From contig NZ_VKKZ01000019.1 of the NCBI RefSeq assembly GCF_008271745.1, positions 186,001 to 250,000 of the forward strand: DNA of 64,000 nt, read 5' to 3'. Shown here piece after piece: positions 24,059 through 31,830 of the stretch (position 1 is its first letter; each line of letters starts with the position of its first letter). The stretch is from Rufibacter glacialis. Its GTDB lineage: Bacteria > Bacteroidota > Bacteroidia > Cytophagales > Hymenobacteraceae. The position numbers and the translations under genes are program-made. The notes beneath the pieces were generated by a model, which was given only the letters and a program-made list of their open reading frames with translations, was not told where the DNA came from and searched no databases.

Positions 24059-24222
24059 CGTAGCGGCGTAACACGGTTACGCCGGGGCTCCAGCCGCAAG
24101 TACCGTCTCAACCACCCCGTAGACTGCCTTTGCAACAATTCTTGCTGTTTTGCAGGACGGCTATTCCAGGGGGAGGCGGCCCGTTTCATGGTGACACGGC
24201 GTAACCGTGTTACGCCGCTACG
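24059..24222. repeat. Inverted pair of GGCGTAACACGG palindromes (family D)
   Basis: CGTAGCGGCGTAACACGG TTACGCCG (24059-24084) and its inverse CGGCGTAACCGTG TTACGCCGCTACG (24198-24222) flank about 110 bases. This is the same architecture as the family A pairs, with a different sequence. Confidence 0.7.
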
Positions 24223-24259
24223 GTTAAGGCCTCTTTTTCTGAAGACAGGCCTTTAACGG
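24221..24259. repeat. GTTTT/AAAAC palindrome family copy (diverged core)
   Basis: CGGTTAAGGCCTCTTTTTC, TGAAG, ACAGGCCTTTAACGG. AAGGCCT pairs with AGGCCTT; the core is partly changed. Confidence 0.55.
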
Positions 24260-24276
24260 CAACCCACCTGCTCCCA

Positions 24277-24311
24277 AGACCTCGTAGTGTCCGGAGGTCC
24301 TACGAGTGTCT
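24277..24311. repeat. Dispersed palindrome family B, copy 3
   Basis: AGACCTCGTAGTGTCC, GGAGG, TCCTACGAGTGTCT. It is nearly identical to the copy at 7810-7844. Confidence 0.8.
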
Positions 24312-24392
24312 TCTGCCAAAGCGTTTCACCTCTTTCCTACCGGGCGCCAACCCCGTAGCACATCAGCACATTGAAAAATTAGCACATTCACC

Positions 24393-25562
24393 ATGGAATA
24401 CCATCCGCTTACCAAAGCCATCAGAATACAGACCGAGCGCACCCATGAGATGGAGCACTCCACGCCCATGTTCCTTACCAGCAGCTTCCAGTTTGAGAAC
24501 GCCGAGGACATGCGCGCCGCCTTCGCCGACGAGACCGACGACAACATCTACAGCCGGTTCAGCAACCCCGGCGTGCAGGAGTTCACAGACAAGATGTGCG
24601 CCCTGGAAGGGGCTGAGGCCGGCTATGCCACGGCTTCGGGCATGAGTGCGGTGTTCGCCTCGTTCATGGCCTTGCTCAAGGCCGGGGATCACCTGCTGGC
24701 CTGTAACTCCATCTTCGGGAGCACGCATACCATCATCACCAAGTACCTGCCCAAGTACGGTATTGAATACAGCTACGTGTCCGCCGACAAGCCCGAGGAA
24801 TGGGCCGCTGCCATCAGACCCAACACCAAGATGCTGTACCTGGAAACGCCTACCAACCCGGGCCTGGACATCATTGACCTGGAAGCCGCCGGCAAACTCT
24901 GCAAAGAGCACAACCTTATTTTCAACGTAGACAACTGCTTCGCTACTCCGGTGAACCAACGGCCCGTTGAATTCGGGGCAGACCTGATCGTGCACTCGGC
25001 CACCAAGTGGATAGACGGGCAAGGGCGCGTGCTGGGCGGCGTAGTGGTGGGCAAGAAAGAGCTCATCAAAGACATCTACCTGTTCTGCCGCAGCTCAGGC
25101 CCCGCCCTTTCGCCGTTTAACGCCTGGATTTTAAGCAAGAGCCTGGAAACGCTGGATGTGCGCATGGAACGTCACGCGGGCAATGCACTTTCCATCGCTA
25201 CCCAATTACAGAACCACCCGCAACTGAACTGGGTCAAATACCCGTTCCTTCCCACGCACCCGAACTATGAAATTGCCAGAAAACAGATGAGAAACGGCGG
25301 CGGCCTGTTCTGCTTTGAGCTGAAAGGCGGCCTGGAGAGCGGCCGGAAATTCCTGGACAGCCTGCAGCTCATGTCGCTCACCGCCAACCTAGGAGACACC
25401 CGTAGCATCGCCTCGCACCCAGCCAGCACCACCCACGCCAAACTCACCGAAGACGAGCGCCAAGCCGTAGGCATCACGCCCGGCCTCATCAGGATCTCCG
25501 TAGGCCTGGAGTACGCGGATGATATCCTGAACGACATTTTGCAGGCCTTGGAGCAGTGCTAG
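24393..25562 (+). CDS. O-acetyl-/O-succinylhomoserine sulfhydrylase (PLP enzyme)
   Basis: 389 residues of the Cys/Met metabolism PLP family. YSRFSNPGVQEFTDKMCALEG and the GMSAVFASFMALL segment bind the cofactor phosphate. The Schiff-base lysine is in HSATKWIDGQGRVLGG near residue 212. The IDGQGR context is typical of MetZ-type sulfhydrylases rather than cystathionine lyases. It probably forms homocysteine from acylated homoserine (made by metX nearby) and sulfide (made by CysJI). A cystathionine gamma-synthase activity cannot be excluded. It ends 52 bases before a strong terminator. Confidence 0.88.
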   Translation: MEYHPLTKAIRIQTERTHEMEHSTPMFLTSSFQFENAEDMRAAFADETDDNIYSRFSNPGVQEFTDKMCALEGAEAGYATASGMSAVFASFMALLKAGDHLLACNSIFGSTHTIITKYLPKYGIEYSYVSADKPEEWAAAIRPNTKMLYLETPTNPGLDIIDLEAAGKLCKEHNLIFNVDNCFATPVNQRPVEFGADLIVHSATKWIDGQGRVLGGVVVGKKELIKDIYLFCRSSGPALSPFNAWILSKSLETLDVRMERHAGNALSIATQLQNHPQLNWVKYPFLPTHPNYEIARKQMRNGGGLFCFELKGGLESGRKFLDSLQLMSLTANLGDTRSIASHPASTTHAKLTEDERQAVGITPGLIRISVGLEYADDILNDILQALEQC

Positions 25563-25614
25563 GCGGTGGGTGTTTTAGTGATTAGTTGATAGTAATTAGT
25601 TGTTAGTAATTAGT

Positions 25615-25662
25615 AAAAGCCTTTCGGGCCTGTTTCTGTGGAAACAGGCCCGAAAGGCTTTT
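25615..25662. terminator. Strong terminator, 22-bp perfect hairpin (palindrome family)
   Basis: Arms of 22 bases (25615-25636 and 25641-25662) around a TGTG loop are perfectly complementary. They start with AAAA and end with TTTT. The core GCCTGTTTC/GAAACAGGC belongs to the palindrome family, which suggests that some family members work as terminators. Confidence 0.88.
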
Positions 25663-25778
25663 TAGGTTGGTTGGTTTTTCTATGGCTTAAAATCTTCCCT
25701 TTACTGCTGCTGGCGCGATTCTTCAGACTTGTGATGGTGCGCTTCTCCAGACTTGCCGTGAATCCCTGTCCGTGGCAC

Positions 25779-25813
25779 AGACACTCGCAGGACCTTCGGA
25801 CACTGCGAGGTCT
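25779..25813. repeat. Dispersed palindrome family B, copy 4
   Basis: AGACACTCGCAGGACC, TTC, GGACACTGCGAGGTCT. Here CTCGCAG pairs with CTGCGAG where other copies have CTCGTAG/CTACGAG: a paired change. Confidence 0.8.
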
Positions 25814-26031
25814 TTTGAGTAGACGATAGAGCCATGGGTACCTGTACTAATGCCTCTTGCTCAAAGGAGGTTAAAAGAGCAGTTCATGGGGGCTGCTGGA
25901 AGCTTCCGGAAATTCCATGTTTCGGCTGCTTTGCAGCGAAGCTAGTCAGAGACTATCCTTTATCTCATGTCACGATTCTGGAGAGGCGCGTCAGAAGGAA
26001 AATAGTTTGTCATCAAGGTATTAAGCAAAAA

Positions 26032-26090
26032 GTAGGGCAATCCCTGGTAGTTGCCCAAACGCAGGGGCAACCACCAGGGATTGCCCCTAC
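26032..26090. repeat. GGCAATCCCTGGT long hairpin
   Basis: GGGCAATCCCTGGT (26035-26048) pairs with ACCAGGGATTGCCC (26073-26086), and inside it GTTGCCC pairs with GGGCAAC. It lies just past the stop of the minus-strand deacetylase and could also end its transcript, though there is no T run. Confidence 0.65.
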
Positions 26091-26111
26091 GTTTAGAGAT
26101 TCTACTTCTGC

Positions 26112-27029
26112 TTAAAAACTATTCACAATGCTGTTATGCAGGCCTTTGGTGCTCCAGTAGCCGCTGGCAATAATGCGCCGGATGGTATATAACGGGTCGT
26201 TGGGATCGCGCTTGGTGGCTAGGATATAGGCGGCGTCAAACCCGCGTTTCTTCAGTTCAGGAATGGCTTCGGGGTTCCAGAGCCCGAAGGGGTAGGCGAA
26301 GTACTTGATGGGTTTGCCGGTGATGGCTTCCAGTTGCTTCGTAGGTTTCTCAATCTGGGTCACCCAGTCCTGGCCTTGGTATTTCTTCACGTTGTGGTGG
26401 TCATAGGTGTGCGACCCGATCACGTGCCCGGCATCTGACAGTTCCTTGATCTGCTCTTTGGTCATGTAGTTGGGTCGGCCAATAGAGACGGTCATGATGA
26501 AGAACACGCCTTTGAAGCCGTACTTTTCCAGCTCTGGCTTGGCCACGGTATATTGGTCCAGCTTGGTGTCATCAAACGTGAGCATGATGGGCTTGGCCGG
26601 CAGCGGCGTGCCTTTGGTGAGGTAGGCCTGTAACTGGTCGGGTAAGATGGTTTGGTAGCCACTGTCGGCGAGCATCTTCATCTGGGCTTTGAACTCGGCC
26701 ACCTTTACAATGTAGTCTTTGCCCACTTTGCCGTCGCTGGCCTTCCACTCGCGTATCTGGTGGTAGCACAGAATAGGCACTTGCGGACGGGCCAGAATGG
26801 CGGCGGCAGTGGCGGGTTCACCCGCAGGCTGCGCAGCAGGGGCTGGGGTAGTGTTGGGCGCCTCTGGGGCGGTGGCAGACTCCTGGGTTTTTCCAGAGGC
26901 GGTGACTACCGGCGTGGCACTGGGCGGGGTCTGCTGGGTTTCTGGTTTGTCTGGGGAAGCGCACGAAAAAAAGGCCAGGCTACAACCGGCGAGGAGCCCA
27001 TAACGGCTACTGAAAAAGGAAAAAGACAT
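26112..27029 (-). CDS. Polysaccharide deacetylase family lipoprotein
   Basis: 305 residues. A lipoprotein signal ends at the lipobox SLAFFSC (Cys near residue 23). A Thr/Pro/Ala-rich linker (about 25-75) leads to a NodB-type carbohydrate esterase domain: VPILCYHQI, the metal-binding LTFDDTKLD near 150, and the SHTYDHHN histidine motif near 203, then YPFGLWNP. It likely removes acetyl or other acyl groups from a cell-surface or peptidoglycan glycan in the periplasm or on the cell surface. It resembles PgaB-like deacetylases. The substrate is unknown. It stands alone between the sulfhydrylase and the cold-shock gene. Confidence 0.88.
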   Translation of the reverse strand: MSFSFFSSRYGLLAGCSLAFFSCASPDKPETQQTPPSATPVVTASGKTQESATAPEAPNTTPAPAAQPAGEPATAAAILARPQVPILCYHQIREWKASDGKVGKDYIVKVAEFKAQMKMLADSGYQTILPDQLQAYLTKGTPLPAKPIMLTFDDTKLDQYTVAKPELEKYGFKGVFFIMTVSIGRPNYMTKEQIKELSDAGHVIGSHTYDHHNVKKYQGQDWVTQIEKPTKQLEAITGKPIKYFAYPFGLWNPEAIPELKKRGFDAAYILATKRDPNDPLYTIRRIIASGYWSTKGLHNSIVNSF

Positions 27030-27144
27030 ATTAGGATTTGAATTGGGTCTTGTGTTAATGATGCCCTACAAGGCTTCTGATGACCGATGTTTCCAACGGC
27101 CATTTCCTTTGTAATCTACTCAAACTTACCCAACTCTGCATCTG

Positions 27145-27180
27145 CTTTAGGCAGGTTTTCTGTAAAACATACCTAAAAAG
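27145..27180. repeat. GTTTT/AAAAC palindrome family copy
   Basis: CTTTAGGCAGGTTTTC, TG, TAAAACATACCTAAAAAG. Outer TTTAGG/CCTAAA and inner GTTTT/AAAAC are kept. Confidence 0.6.
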
Positions 27181-27294
27181 CTCACCTTTGGGTAGGAGGG
27201 TGTAAGGTGCCTGAGGGTAGCAACAAAGTGCTTGCGTAGAAAAGGCCAGAACTGGAAATAGGCAATGGCTGATTCTGTGGGATAGGGGCCATAA

Positions 27295-27325
27295 AAAAGG
27301 GCCTCACTCTGTGTGAGGCCCTTTT
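27295..27325 (-). terminator. Terminator of the cold-shock gene
   Basis: AAAAGGGCCTCAC (27295-27307) and GTGAGGCCCTTTT (27313-27325) pair perfectly around a TCTGT loop, with further T on the minus-strand exit side. It is 23 bases past the csp stop. Confidence 0.85.
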
Positions 27326-27348
27326 AGAGGACTGATGTATATTAAAAC

Positions 27349-27543
27349 TTAAGCAAGTTTTACATTTACAGCGTTTAAACCTTTGCGGCCTTCTTTCAGC
27401 TCAAAAGTTACTTCATCATTTTCTCTGATTTCGTCCACCAGGTTAGACACGTGCACGAAATACTCCTCATTGGAGTCTGCGTCTTTAATGAAACCAAAAC
27501 CTTTGGAATCATTGAAGAATTTTACTTTACCGTTTTTCATCAA
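27349..27543 (-). CDS. Cold-shock protein, CspA family
   Basis: 64 residues, the normal length of a single cold-shock domain. The RNA-binding motifs KGFGFI (RNP1) and YFVHVSNL (RNP2) are intact. Such proteins melt RNA structure and may act in cold adaptation or general growth. It is a one-gene unit with its own terminator. On the minus strand TACATTTG (27571-27564) resembles a -7 box 20 bases before the ATG, but no -33 match was found. The first of two adjacent Met codons is taken as start. Confidence 0.95.
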   Translation of the reverse strand: MMKNGKVKFFNDSKGFGFIKDADSNEEYFVHVSNLVDEIRENDEVTFELKEGRKGLNAVNVKLA

Positions 27544-27957
27544 TGTGATATAATAATAATAAACAAATGTAGAGATTAAAATCTACACTCCCGCCTTTTT
27601 TTGCAAAGTATAATTACGGATTTTCACGGACTGAGTTCCTGAAGAAATACGCTACAAGCCGAAGGAACTGAGACGAAGAAGGCTTAGGCTTCCATTTTTC
27701 GCGCTCCAGGCAACCTGGGCCAGTGCCCCATCTAGCCCATCAACAGGTGCTTCTGGCAGAGCGGGCTTTCCCTTCGGCGGCAGAAGATGGCCCGAAGAGC
27801 GCAACAGGATCAGCCTCAGATGTAGGCTGTACCGGTACAGGCAAGAGTAGCAGGAGCAAGCGAGAGGAATTGTATATTCACCGGATCAAGAGGTAACAAG
27901 GGCAAATCTATAGCCCAGGTCCATAGTAAGAGCGGACACATATAACCAAAAGAAAAG
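27544..27957. other. Divergent gap between csp and the oxidoreductase
   Basis: The first 60 bases hold the likely csp promoter and a small GTAGA/TCTAC hairpin near 27569-27588. An AGTTCCT/AGGAACT inverted repeat lies near 27634-27669. The remainder up to 27957 shows no gene or repeat match. Confidence 0.45.
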
Positions 27958-29034
27958 ATGATGGCCAGAGAGGTACAGAAAAGCATACAAGTAGGGCTCA
28001 TTGGGTTTGGAATGGCGGGCCGCATCTTCCATGGTCCTTTTCTTCATCTGGTGGAAGGTCTGGAATTGGCCATGATTCGGGAAACCCGGCCAGAAAACAT
28101 TCAAATAGCCAACAGCCGCTATCCCCAGGCCCAGATCACCCATCAGGCAGAGGAGATCTTCCAGAACCCAACCATAGACCTGGTGGTGGTGGCCACGCCT
28201 AATAGTTCGCATTTCACGCTGGCCAAACAGGCCCTGGAGGCGGGCAAGCACGTGGTGGTGGAAAAGCCGTTCACGCCCACCTCGGCCCAGGCCGAAGAAT
28301 TAATCCAGTTGGCCCTCAAACACCAGCGGCTGCTCACCGTGTACCACAACCGGCGTTGGGACAGTGACTTCAAGACGGTACAGAAGGTGCTGCAGAGCGG
28401 GGTGCTGGGCAAGGTAGTAGAGTACAAGGCCCATTTTGACCGGTTCCGGCCAGCGCTCAAGGGAAACACCTGGAAAGAGGAGGAAGCCCCCGGGGCAGGC
28501 ATTGTCTATGACCTGGGCTCCCACCTGATAGACCAGGCGCTGGTGCTGTTTGGCCCTCCGCAGGAAATCTCTGCGGATGTCCGGATTCAGCGCCCCCAAA
28601 GCCCGGTGCCCGATAAGTTTGAAGCCATGCTCTATTATGAGAATCTATTGGTGACCCTGTCGGCGGGTTTGCTGGTGCGGGAACCAAGCCCCCGTTACAC
28701 TCTGCACGGCGACCAGGGTTCCTTTCTCAAGTATGGCCTGGATGTACAGGAAAAAGCCTTGAACGACGGGTTGCTGCCGCACGAGACGCCGAACTGGGGC
28801 GTAGAGCCCGAAGAGATCTGGGGTCACCTGAACACCACCCACCAGGGCCTTCACTTCACAGGCAGGATAGAAAGCGAGTCAGGGCATTACCGCGCCTTCT
28901 ATGAAAACGTCTACCAGGCCCTCATAGGGGAAGCGCCGCTGGCCGTCACCCCAGAGCAAGCCCGAGATGTGATCAAGGTAGTGGAGTTGATTGAACAGAG
29001 CAGTACGGAGAAAAAGCGGGTAGCTTTTGAGTAG
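27958..29034 (+). CDS. Gfo/Idh/MocA family oxidoreductase
   Basis: 358 residues. The NAD(P)-binding Rossmann fold begins VGLIGFGMAGRIFHGPFL at about residue 10. The EKPFTPTSAQAEEL motif near 103 and a C-terminal alpha/beta domain (YHNRRWDSDF, DLGSHLIDQAL) are standard for the family. Such enzymes oxidise or reduce sugars, inositols or other hydroxy compounds. No neighbouring sugar genes point to a substrate. The start may be 27958 or the next codon, also ATG (27961). Its end is followed directly by the predicted cassette insertion point at 29089. Confidence 0.92.
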   Translation: MMAREVQKSIQVGLIGFGMAGRIFHGPFLHLVEGLELAMIRETRPENIQIANSRYPQAQITHQAEEIFQNPTIDLVVVATPNSSHFTLAKQALEAGKHVVVEKPFTPTSAQAEELIQLALKHQRLLTVYHNRRWDSDFKTVQKVLQSGVLGKVVEYKAHFDRFRPALKGNTWKEEEAPGAGIVYDLGSHLIDQALVLFGPPQEISADVRIQRPQSPVPDKFEAMLYYENLLVTLSAGLLVREPSPRYTLHGDQGSFLKYGLDVQEKALNDGLLPHETPNWGVEPEEIWGHLNTTHQGLHFTGRIESESGHYRAFYENVYQALIGEAPLAVTPEQARDVIKVVELIEQSSTEKKRVAFE

Positions 29035-29088
29035 CGATTGGATTTCTGAATTGTTTTTTGAAAAGTAAGCTAGAAGTAGGGTGGGGTG

Positions 29089-29097
29089 GTTAGCCAA
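29089..29097 (+). other. Integron-like insertion point, start of cassette 1
   Basis: GTTAGCCAA is the exact complement of TTGGCTAAC at 29555-29563, the left end of the attC-like site that closes this cassette. Complementarity between the first bases of a cassette and the R'' core of its own attC is expected for integron cassettes. The predicted cut is between G29089 and T29090. Confidence 0.65.
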
Positions 29098-29108
29098 AAT
29101 TAATATAA

Positions 29109-29546
29109 ATGGTAAAATTCATTATCGCTATAATCATTGGGCTTACTCTAGTAATTTCCAGCAACATTATTGGCTATTACAGAGGCCCTTTCTCGATTCT
29201 AGCTACAGCAGTTTTGCCATTTATCATTGTTGCAGGGGTTAACTATCGACTTTATAAAATCAACTTTCTTGCTGCCGTTCTATATGGATACGGAATACTT
29301 CTCCTAAATGACTTATTGATTAGAATGTATGCTGGTGGAACTCACGACCAAGTAGGCAAAGCATGGATTTCTCTTTTCACATTTATCGGTTTCGTTCTTA
29401 TTACATCTTCCATGTTAGTGTATGCTTTCACAACTGTTTCAGTTACTGAAAAAATAAATCGGAAAAGGATAAGCAATCTATTAGCGGTAGTGATAAGTGG
29501 ATTGTTAACAGCAACGTTCTACCTTAGAATTTTAGGGGATGTATAA
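29109..29546 (+). CDS. Cassette gene 1: small four-helix membrane protein of unknown function
   Basis: 145 residues, not recognised as a known family. Hydrophobic helices are near residues 3-22 (FIIAIIIGLTLVISSNIIG), 29-46, 51-70 and 86-110, with a final one near 122-140, so four or five membrane spans. Its base composition is markedly more AT-rich than the surrounding genes (many ATA, TTA and AAA codons), which suggests transfer from elsewhere. It fills a predicted integron cassette of about 530 bases (29090-29619), reads in the same direction as cassette gene 2 and starts 12 bases after the cassette boundary. Its role is unknown. Confidence 0.7.
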   Translation: MVKFIIAIIIGLTLVISSNIIGYYRGPFSILATAVLPFIIVAGVNYRLYKINFLAAVLYGYGILLLNDLLIRMYAGGTHDQVGKAWISLFTFIGFVLITSSMLVYAFTTVSVTEKINRKRISNLLAVVISGLLTATFYLRILGDV

Positions 29547-29554
29547 AAACAACC

Positions 29555-29626
29555 TTGGCTAACATTCTGTAAACGTCAGCCTCGGCCGGCAGCCTTCTGC
29601 CGTCGTTTACACCAGATCGTTGGCAG
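29555..29626 (+). other. attC-like recombination site 1
   Basis: It has the order R''-spacer-L''-variable-L'-spacer-R'. R'' is TTGGCTAAC (29555-29563); GTAAACG (29569-29575) pairs perfectly with CGTTTAC (29604-29610) across a 28-base variable stem that contains its own CGGCAG/CTGCCG hairpin; R' is GTTGGCAG (29619-29626). GCTAAC pairs with GTTGGC with one wobble, and unpaired bases lie between the pairings, as in single-strand-folded attC sites. The match to the strict GTTRRRY core is imperfect. Confidence 0.65.
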
Positions 29627-29641
29627 TCATAAATAAAAATC

Positions 29642-29995
29642 ATGCATCAATCTTACGAAGAAAGCTTTGGTAGAAAGCCCGACTTCAGAGTAACCTATAA
29701 TATCTTTTCTCAAGAAGAGGGTGGAAGATATTACTGGCCACTACAAGGAATAAGATGGGATTTCTTCTATGAGCACCCAGACCATAATAAAGGTGCACTT
29801 TTTATAATTCATCCTGAATTTGAAGATTCAAATGGCAAGCTAATCACCGATTCGGAGCTACCGATCCCAAAATATGGAATGGCAAGAATGTGGATTTTAA
29901 ATAATAAATTTATCGACTACCATAGAGGAAAAATAAAAATTGGTACTCATGGCTACTTTATGGAAGGAAACAAAAAAGTAGGGAATGTGATGTGA
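29642..29995 (+). CDS. Cassette gene 2: unknown protein, possibly EF-Tu C-terminal-like barrel
   Basis: 117 residues, cytoplasmic, no signal or membrane segment. The pattern FRVTYNIFSQEEGGRYYWPLQ, split as FRVTYNI and TEEGGR-like EEGGR, together with PKYGMARMWILN and KIKIGTHGYFMEG, recalls the beta-barrel at the end of translation factors EF-Tu/EF1A (VRYLTTEEGGR type). That likeness is weak and an inference. The gene is AT-rich and lies in a predicted cassette running from T29620 to the site at 30028. The gap between the cassette start and the ATG is only 22 bases, typical of compact cassettes. Confidence 0.65.
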   Translation: MHQSYEESFGRKPDFRVTYNIFSQEEGGRYYWPLQGIRWDFFYEHPDHNKGALFIIHPEFEDSNGKLITDSELPIPKYGMARMWILNNKFIDYHRGKIKIGTHGYFMEGNKKVGNVM

Positions 29996-30027
29996 TTGAA
30001 TTGTTAAACATAAAATAAAAACCACGT

Positions 30028-30100
30028 CTGCCAACAACACCAAAACGCCAGCCTTCGGCCGACGGCATTACCCGTCGTTTAGCTGCCCATCTGCTGAGTT
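30028..30100 (+). other. attC-like recombination site 2, right end decayed
   Basis: CTGCCAAC (30028-30035) is the exact complement of GTTGGCAG at 29619-29626, the start of this cassette. AAACG (30043-30047) and CGTTT (30076-30080) pair, and both the 7-base spacer and the 28-base inner length are the same as in site 1. CAGCCT, CGGCCG and CGTCGTTTA are shared with site 1. Where R' is expected (about 30091) there is no GTT core, so the array seems truncated here. Confidence 0.6.
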
Positions 30101-30114
30101 TACTTCCGTTCAAT

Positions 30115-31389
30115 TTATTGAGAAGGGTTAATCTTTTTCAGCTTGGCTAAATTCTCCTGCACTTCCTGCCATTTCTTTAGTCTCTCTTCGTTCTGGGTAT
30201 TGGGTGGCGTGGCTTTGCTGTAAAACCTTAGTATATCTTGTTTCAAAGGCATGGTCACATATTTGAAGTCCTGCTTTGCCAGGTCCTCCAATAGGTACGC
30301 ATAGGTTTTGTCCACCATGAGGTAACTTCCCCTTTCCGTGCTCTCGCCGGTATCTAACCCTGTGTTCTTGAACTCAGTTTTCCCTTCGCTCAGGGCGTTC
30401 AACTCCGCGCTGTATTTTTCTACCGTCACATTAAAGCTCTCCATGAAAACCTTTTCGGCGGCAGGCGTGGGTGCTTTGAAGGACAGCACTTCTTGAGGCC
30501 CTACTTTGGGCAGAAGCCGCATGATAAAACTGATAAACCGTTGGAATAGGTTAGGCTTGTTGTATTCCCTGCCCCATTTCTTGTGGTAATCGGTTTTGCT
30601 GATCCGGTACATGAATTTACGCCGGGTAACACTGGGTTTGGCCGCCTTTATTTCATCTGCTTTGAAGTGCCAGGCGGCTTTCGTTAGACTGGGTATCAGG
30701 TTGCTCACCGAACGCCGGAACGTGCCTACCGTCAAGTTGTAACTAAAGAACAAGCTGCCTAGCTCAAGGCCATACGTTTTCAGGAAAGCCCTCTCCAGGA
30801 GGTCCTTGCTCACCTCAAACCCGATAAAATCATGGTACGCCTCCGGGGCATAGTTGCCGCGGGCTACCTGCAACACGTCAAATCCGAACTCCATCTTCAC
30901 ATGCGCCAACGGGTCTTCCTCATACGTGACCACGGGGCCGAATTTCTTTCCCACCTCCGGATACACCATCGGCACAGCCCGGTTCGTGCCAATGGGGTGC
31001 CCAAAGTTATCGGCGTAATAATGGGCAATGGCTCCCAGGGCGAAGGAATACTCTTCCAAGGTTTTGGATTCCTGCAGAAGCGCGTTCAGGAAATCCCCGG
31101 TCCGTACATAGTGGGTCAAGTCTGTGAAGAAAACATTCCCCAAGGGATAATAGCCCATATCCTGGATGATGGCGCCCCCATACGCGAAGGCATGGGCTTT
31201 TTTAAGGGCTTCCGGAGAGGCGTTGGGGAATTTCTTGAGGATGAGGGGCATGAGGGAGGGCTTCCAGCAGACATCTATGATGGCCTGGTGCGTCAGTACC
31301 CCGTACCCAAACCCGGTGGTGGGTAGCAGGCAAAGGCCCCACAGTAAAGCAAGTAGACAGTAATGGCGGACGTAACGCATAAAGATCAA
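30115..31389 (-). CDS. Zinc-dependent phospholipase C family protein (exported)
   Basis: 424 residues. The N-terminus (LLALLWGLCLLPTTGFGYG) is a signal peptide. The mature protein starts YGVLTHQAIID and holds HAFAYGGAIIQDMGYYPLG, DLTHYVRTGDF, then YSFALGAIAHYYADNFGHP. The spacing of these His and Asp residues matches the zinc-binding site of the bacterial phospholipase C / S1-P1-like alpha-helical fold. The C-terminal half (after about residue 200) is a poorly characterised extension. It may cleave phospholipids outside the inner membrane, but activity is inferred. Start at 31389, or at the Met three codons later. It reads toward the cassette region from the other side. Confidence 0.8.
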   Translation of the reverse strand: MIFMRYVRHYCLLALLWGLCLLPTTGFGYGVLTHQAIIDVCWKPSLMPLILKKFPNASPEALKKAHAFAYGGAIIQDMGYYPLGNVFFTDLTHYVRTGDFLNALLQESKTLEEYSFALGAIAHYYADNFGHPIGTNRAVPMVYPEVGKKFGPVVTYEEDPLAHVKMEFGFDVLQVARGNYAPEAYHDFIGFEVSKDLLERAFLKTYGLELGSLFFSYNLTVGTFRRSVSNLIPSLTKAAWHFKADEIKAAKPSVTRRKFMYRISKTDYHKKWGREYNKPNLFQRFISFIMRLLPKVGPQEVLSFKAPTPAAEKVFMESFNVTVEKYSAELNALSEGKTEFKNTGLDTGESTERGSYLMVDKTYAYLLEDLAKQDFKYVTMPLKQDILRFYSKATPPNTQNEERLKKWQEVQENLAKLKKINPSQ

Positions 31390-31459
31390 GAGAGAAAAAA
31401 CATAAAGAAGGCTGGGAAGGTTTTAGACTAAAGGGCATGTCTTAGACTCGACTTTTAGT

Positions 31460-31830
31460 TTAGTAAATAGCCTCAACGCCGGGTAAATCTATTGAAATAC
31501 AGGTGCTGTCTGCAGGCATTTTGATTCGCACGGCATCTATGTCTGCAAATTAGAGCTTATCATTTTCCTGAACCTGGAGCCCGTTCACAAGCCATTCCCC
31601 GGAAGTCAGGTACAGGAACTCCTGCCAGATAGGGAAGGTGTCGAAGTCTATTTCTTTGCCGTTTTTTAAATGACAGAAGTACACAGTGGCATTAACATTC
31701 TATATACAGCACATCCTCCAATTCTTCCTGGCAAATAACCAGAGGTACCTTTAGCGGGAATTACCTGGATCATAGGAAAGGGGTGATGTATATAGGTAAA
31801 TACGTACTCCTGCCCTTGAGGTTTATACAG
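31460..31830 (-). pseudogene. Decayed cupin/pirin-like gene remnant
   Basis: Reading the minus strand, a stretch translates as ATVYFCHLKNGKEIDFDTF, then IWQEFLYLTSGEWLVNGLQV and, after an in-frame TAA, FADIDAVRIKMPADSTCI and DLPG, ending at a stop near 31460. The order (strand, ...LYLTSGEWLVNG..., ...IDLPG) resembles the C-terminal cupin barrel of pirin-like proteins. Upstream, coding-like sequence continues to about 31830 only with a frame change. No intact start was found. The family call is tentative. Confidence 0.4.

Larger units (their letters stand above)
23989..24392. other. Repeat-filled gap between OsmC and sulfhydrylase genes
   Basis: It contains a family E heptamer array (23991-24020, touching the OsmC stop), two palindrome-family hairpins (24020-24054, 24221-24259), an inverted pair of family D units (24059-24084 and 24198-24222) and a family B unit (24277-24311). 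Nearly all of it is repeat; no gene or clear promoter was seen. Confidence 0.7.
25563..26111. other. 549-base gap after the sulfhydrylase gene
   Basis: It holds the terminator at 25615-25662, degraded family G pieces near 25709-25760 and 25964-25995, a family B unit (25779-25813) and a long hairpin at 26032-26090. TTAGTTGATAGTAATTAGTTGTTAGTAATTAGT (split at its repeats) precedes the terminator as a short tandem repeat. No gene is seen. Confidence 0.6.
27030..27348. other. Gap between deacetylase and csp genes
   Basis: It contains a palindrome-family copy at 27145-27180 and the csp terminator at 27295-27325. The rest, including the region upstream of the deacetylase start, shows no recognisable element. 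Confidence 0.5.
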
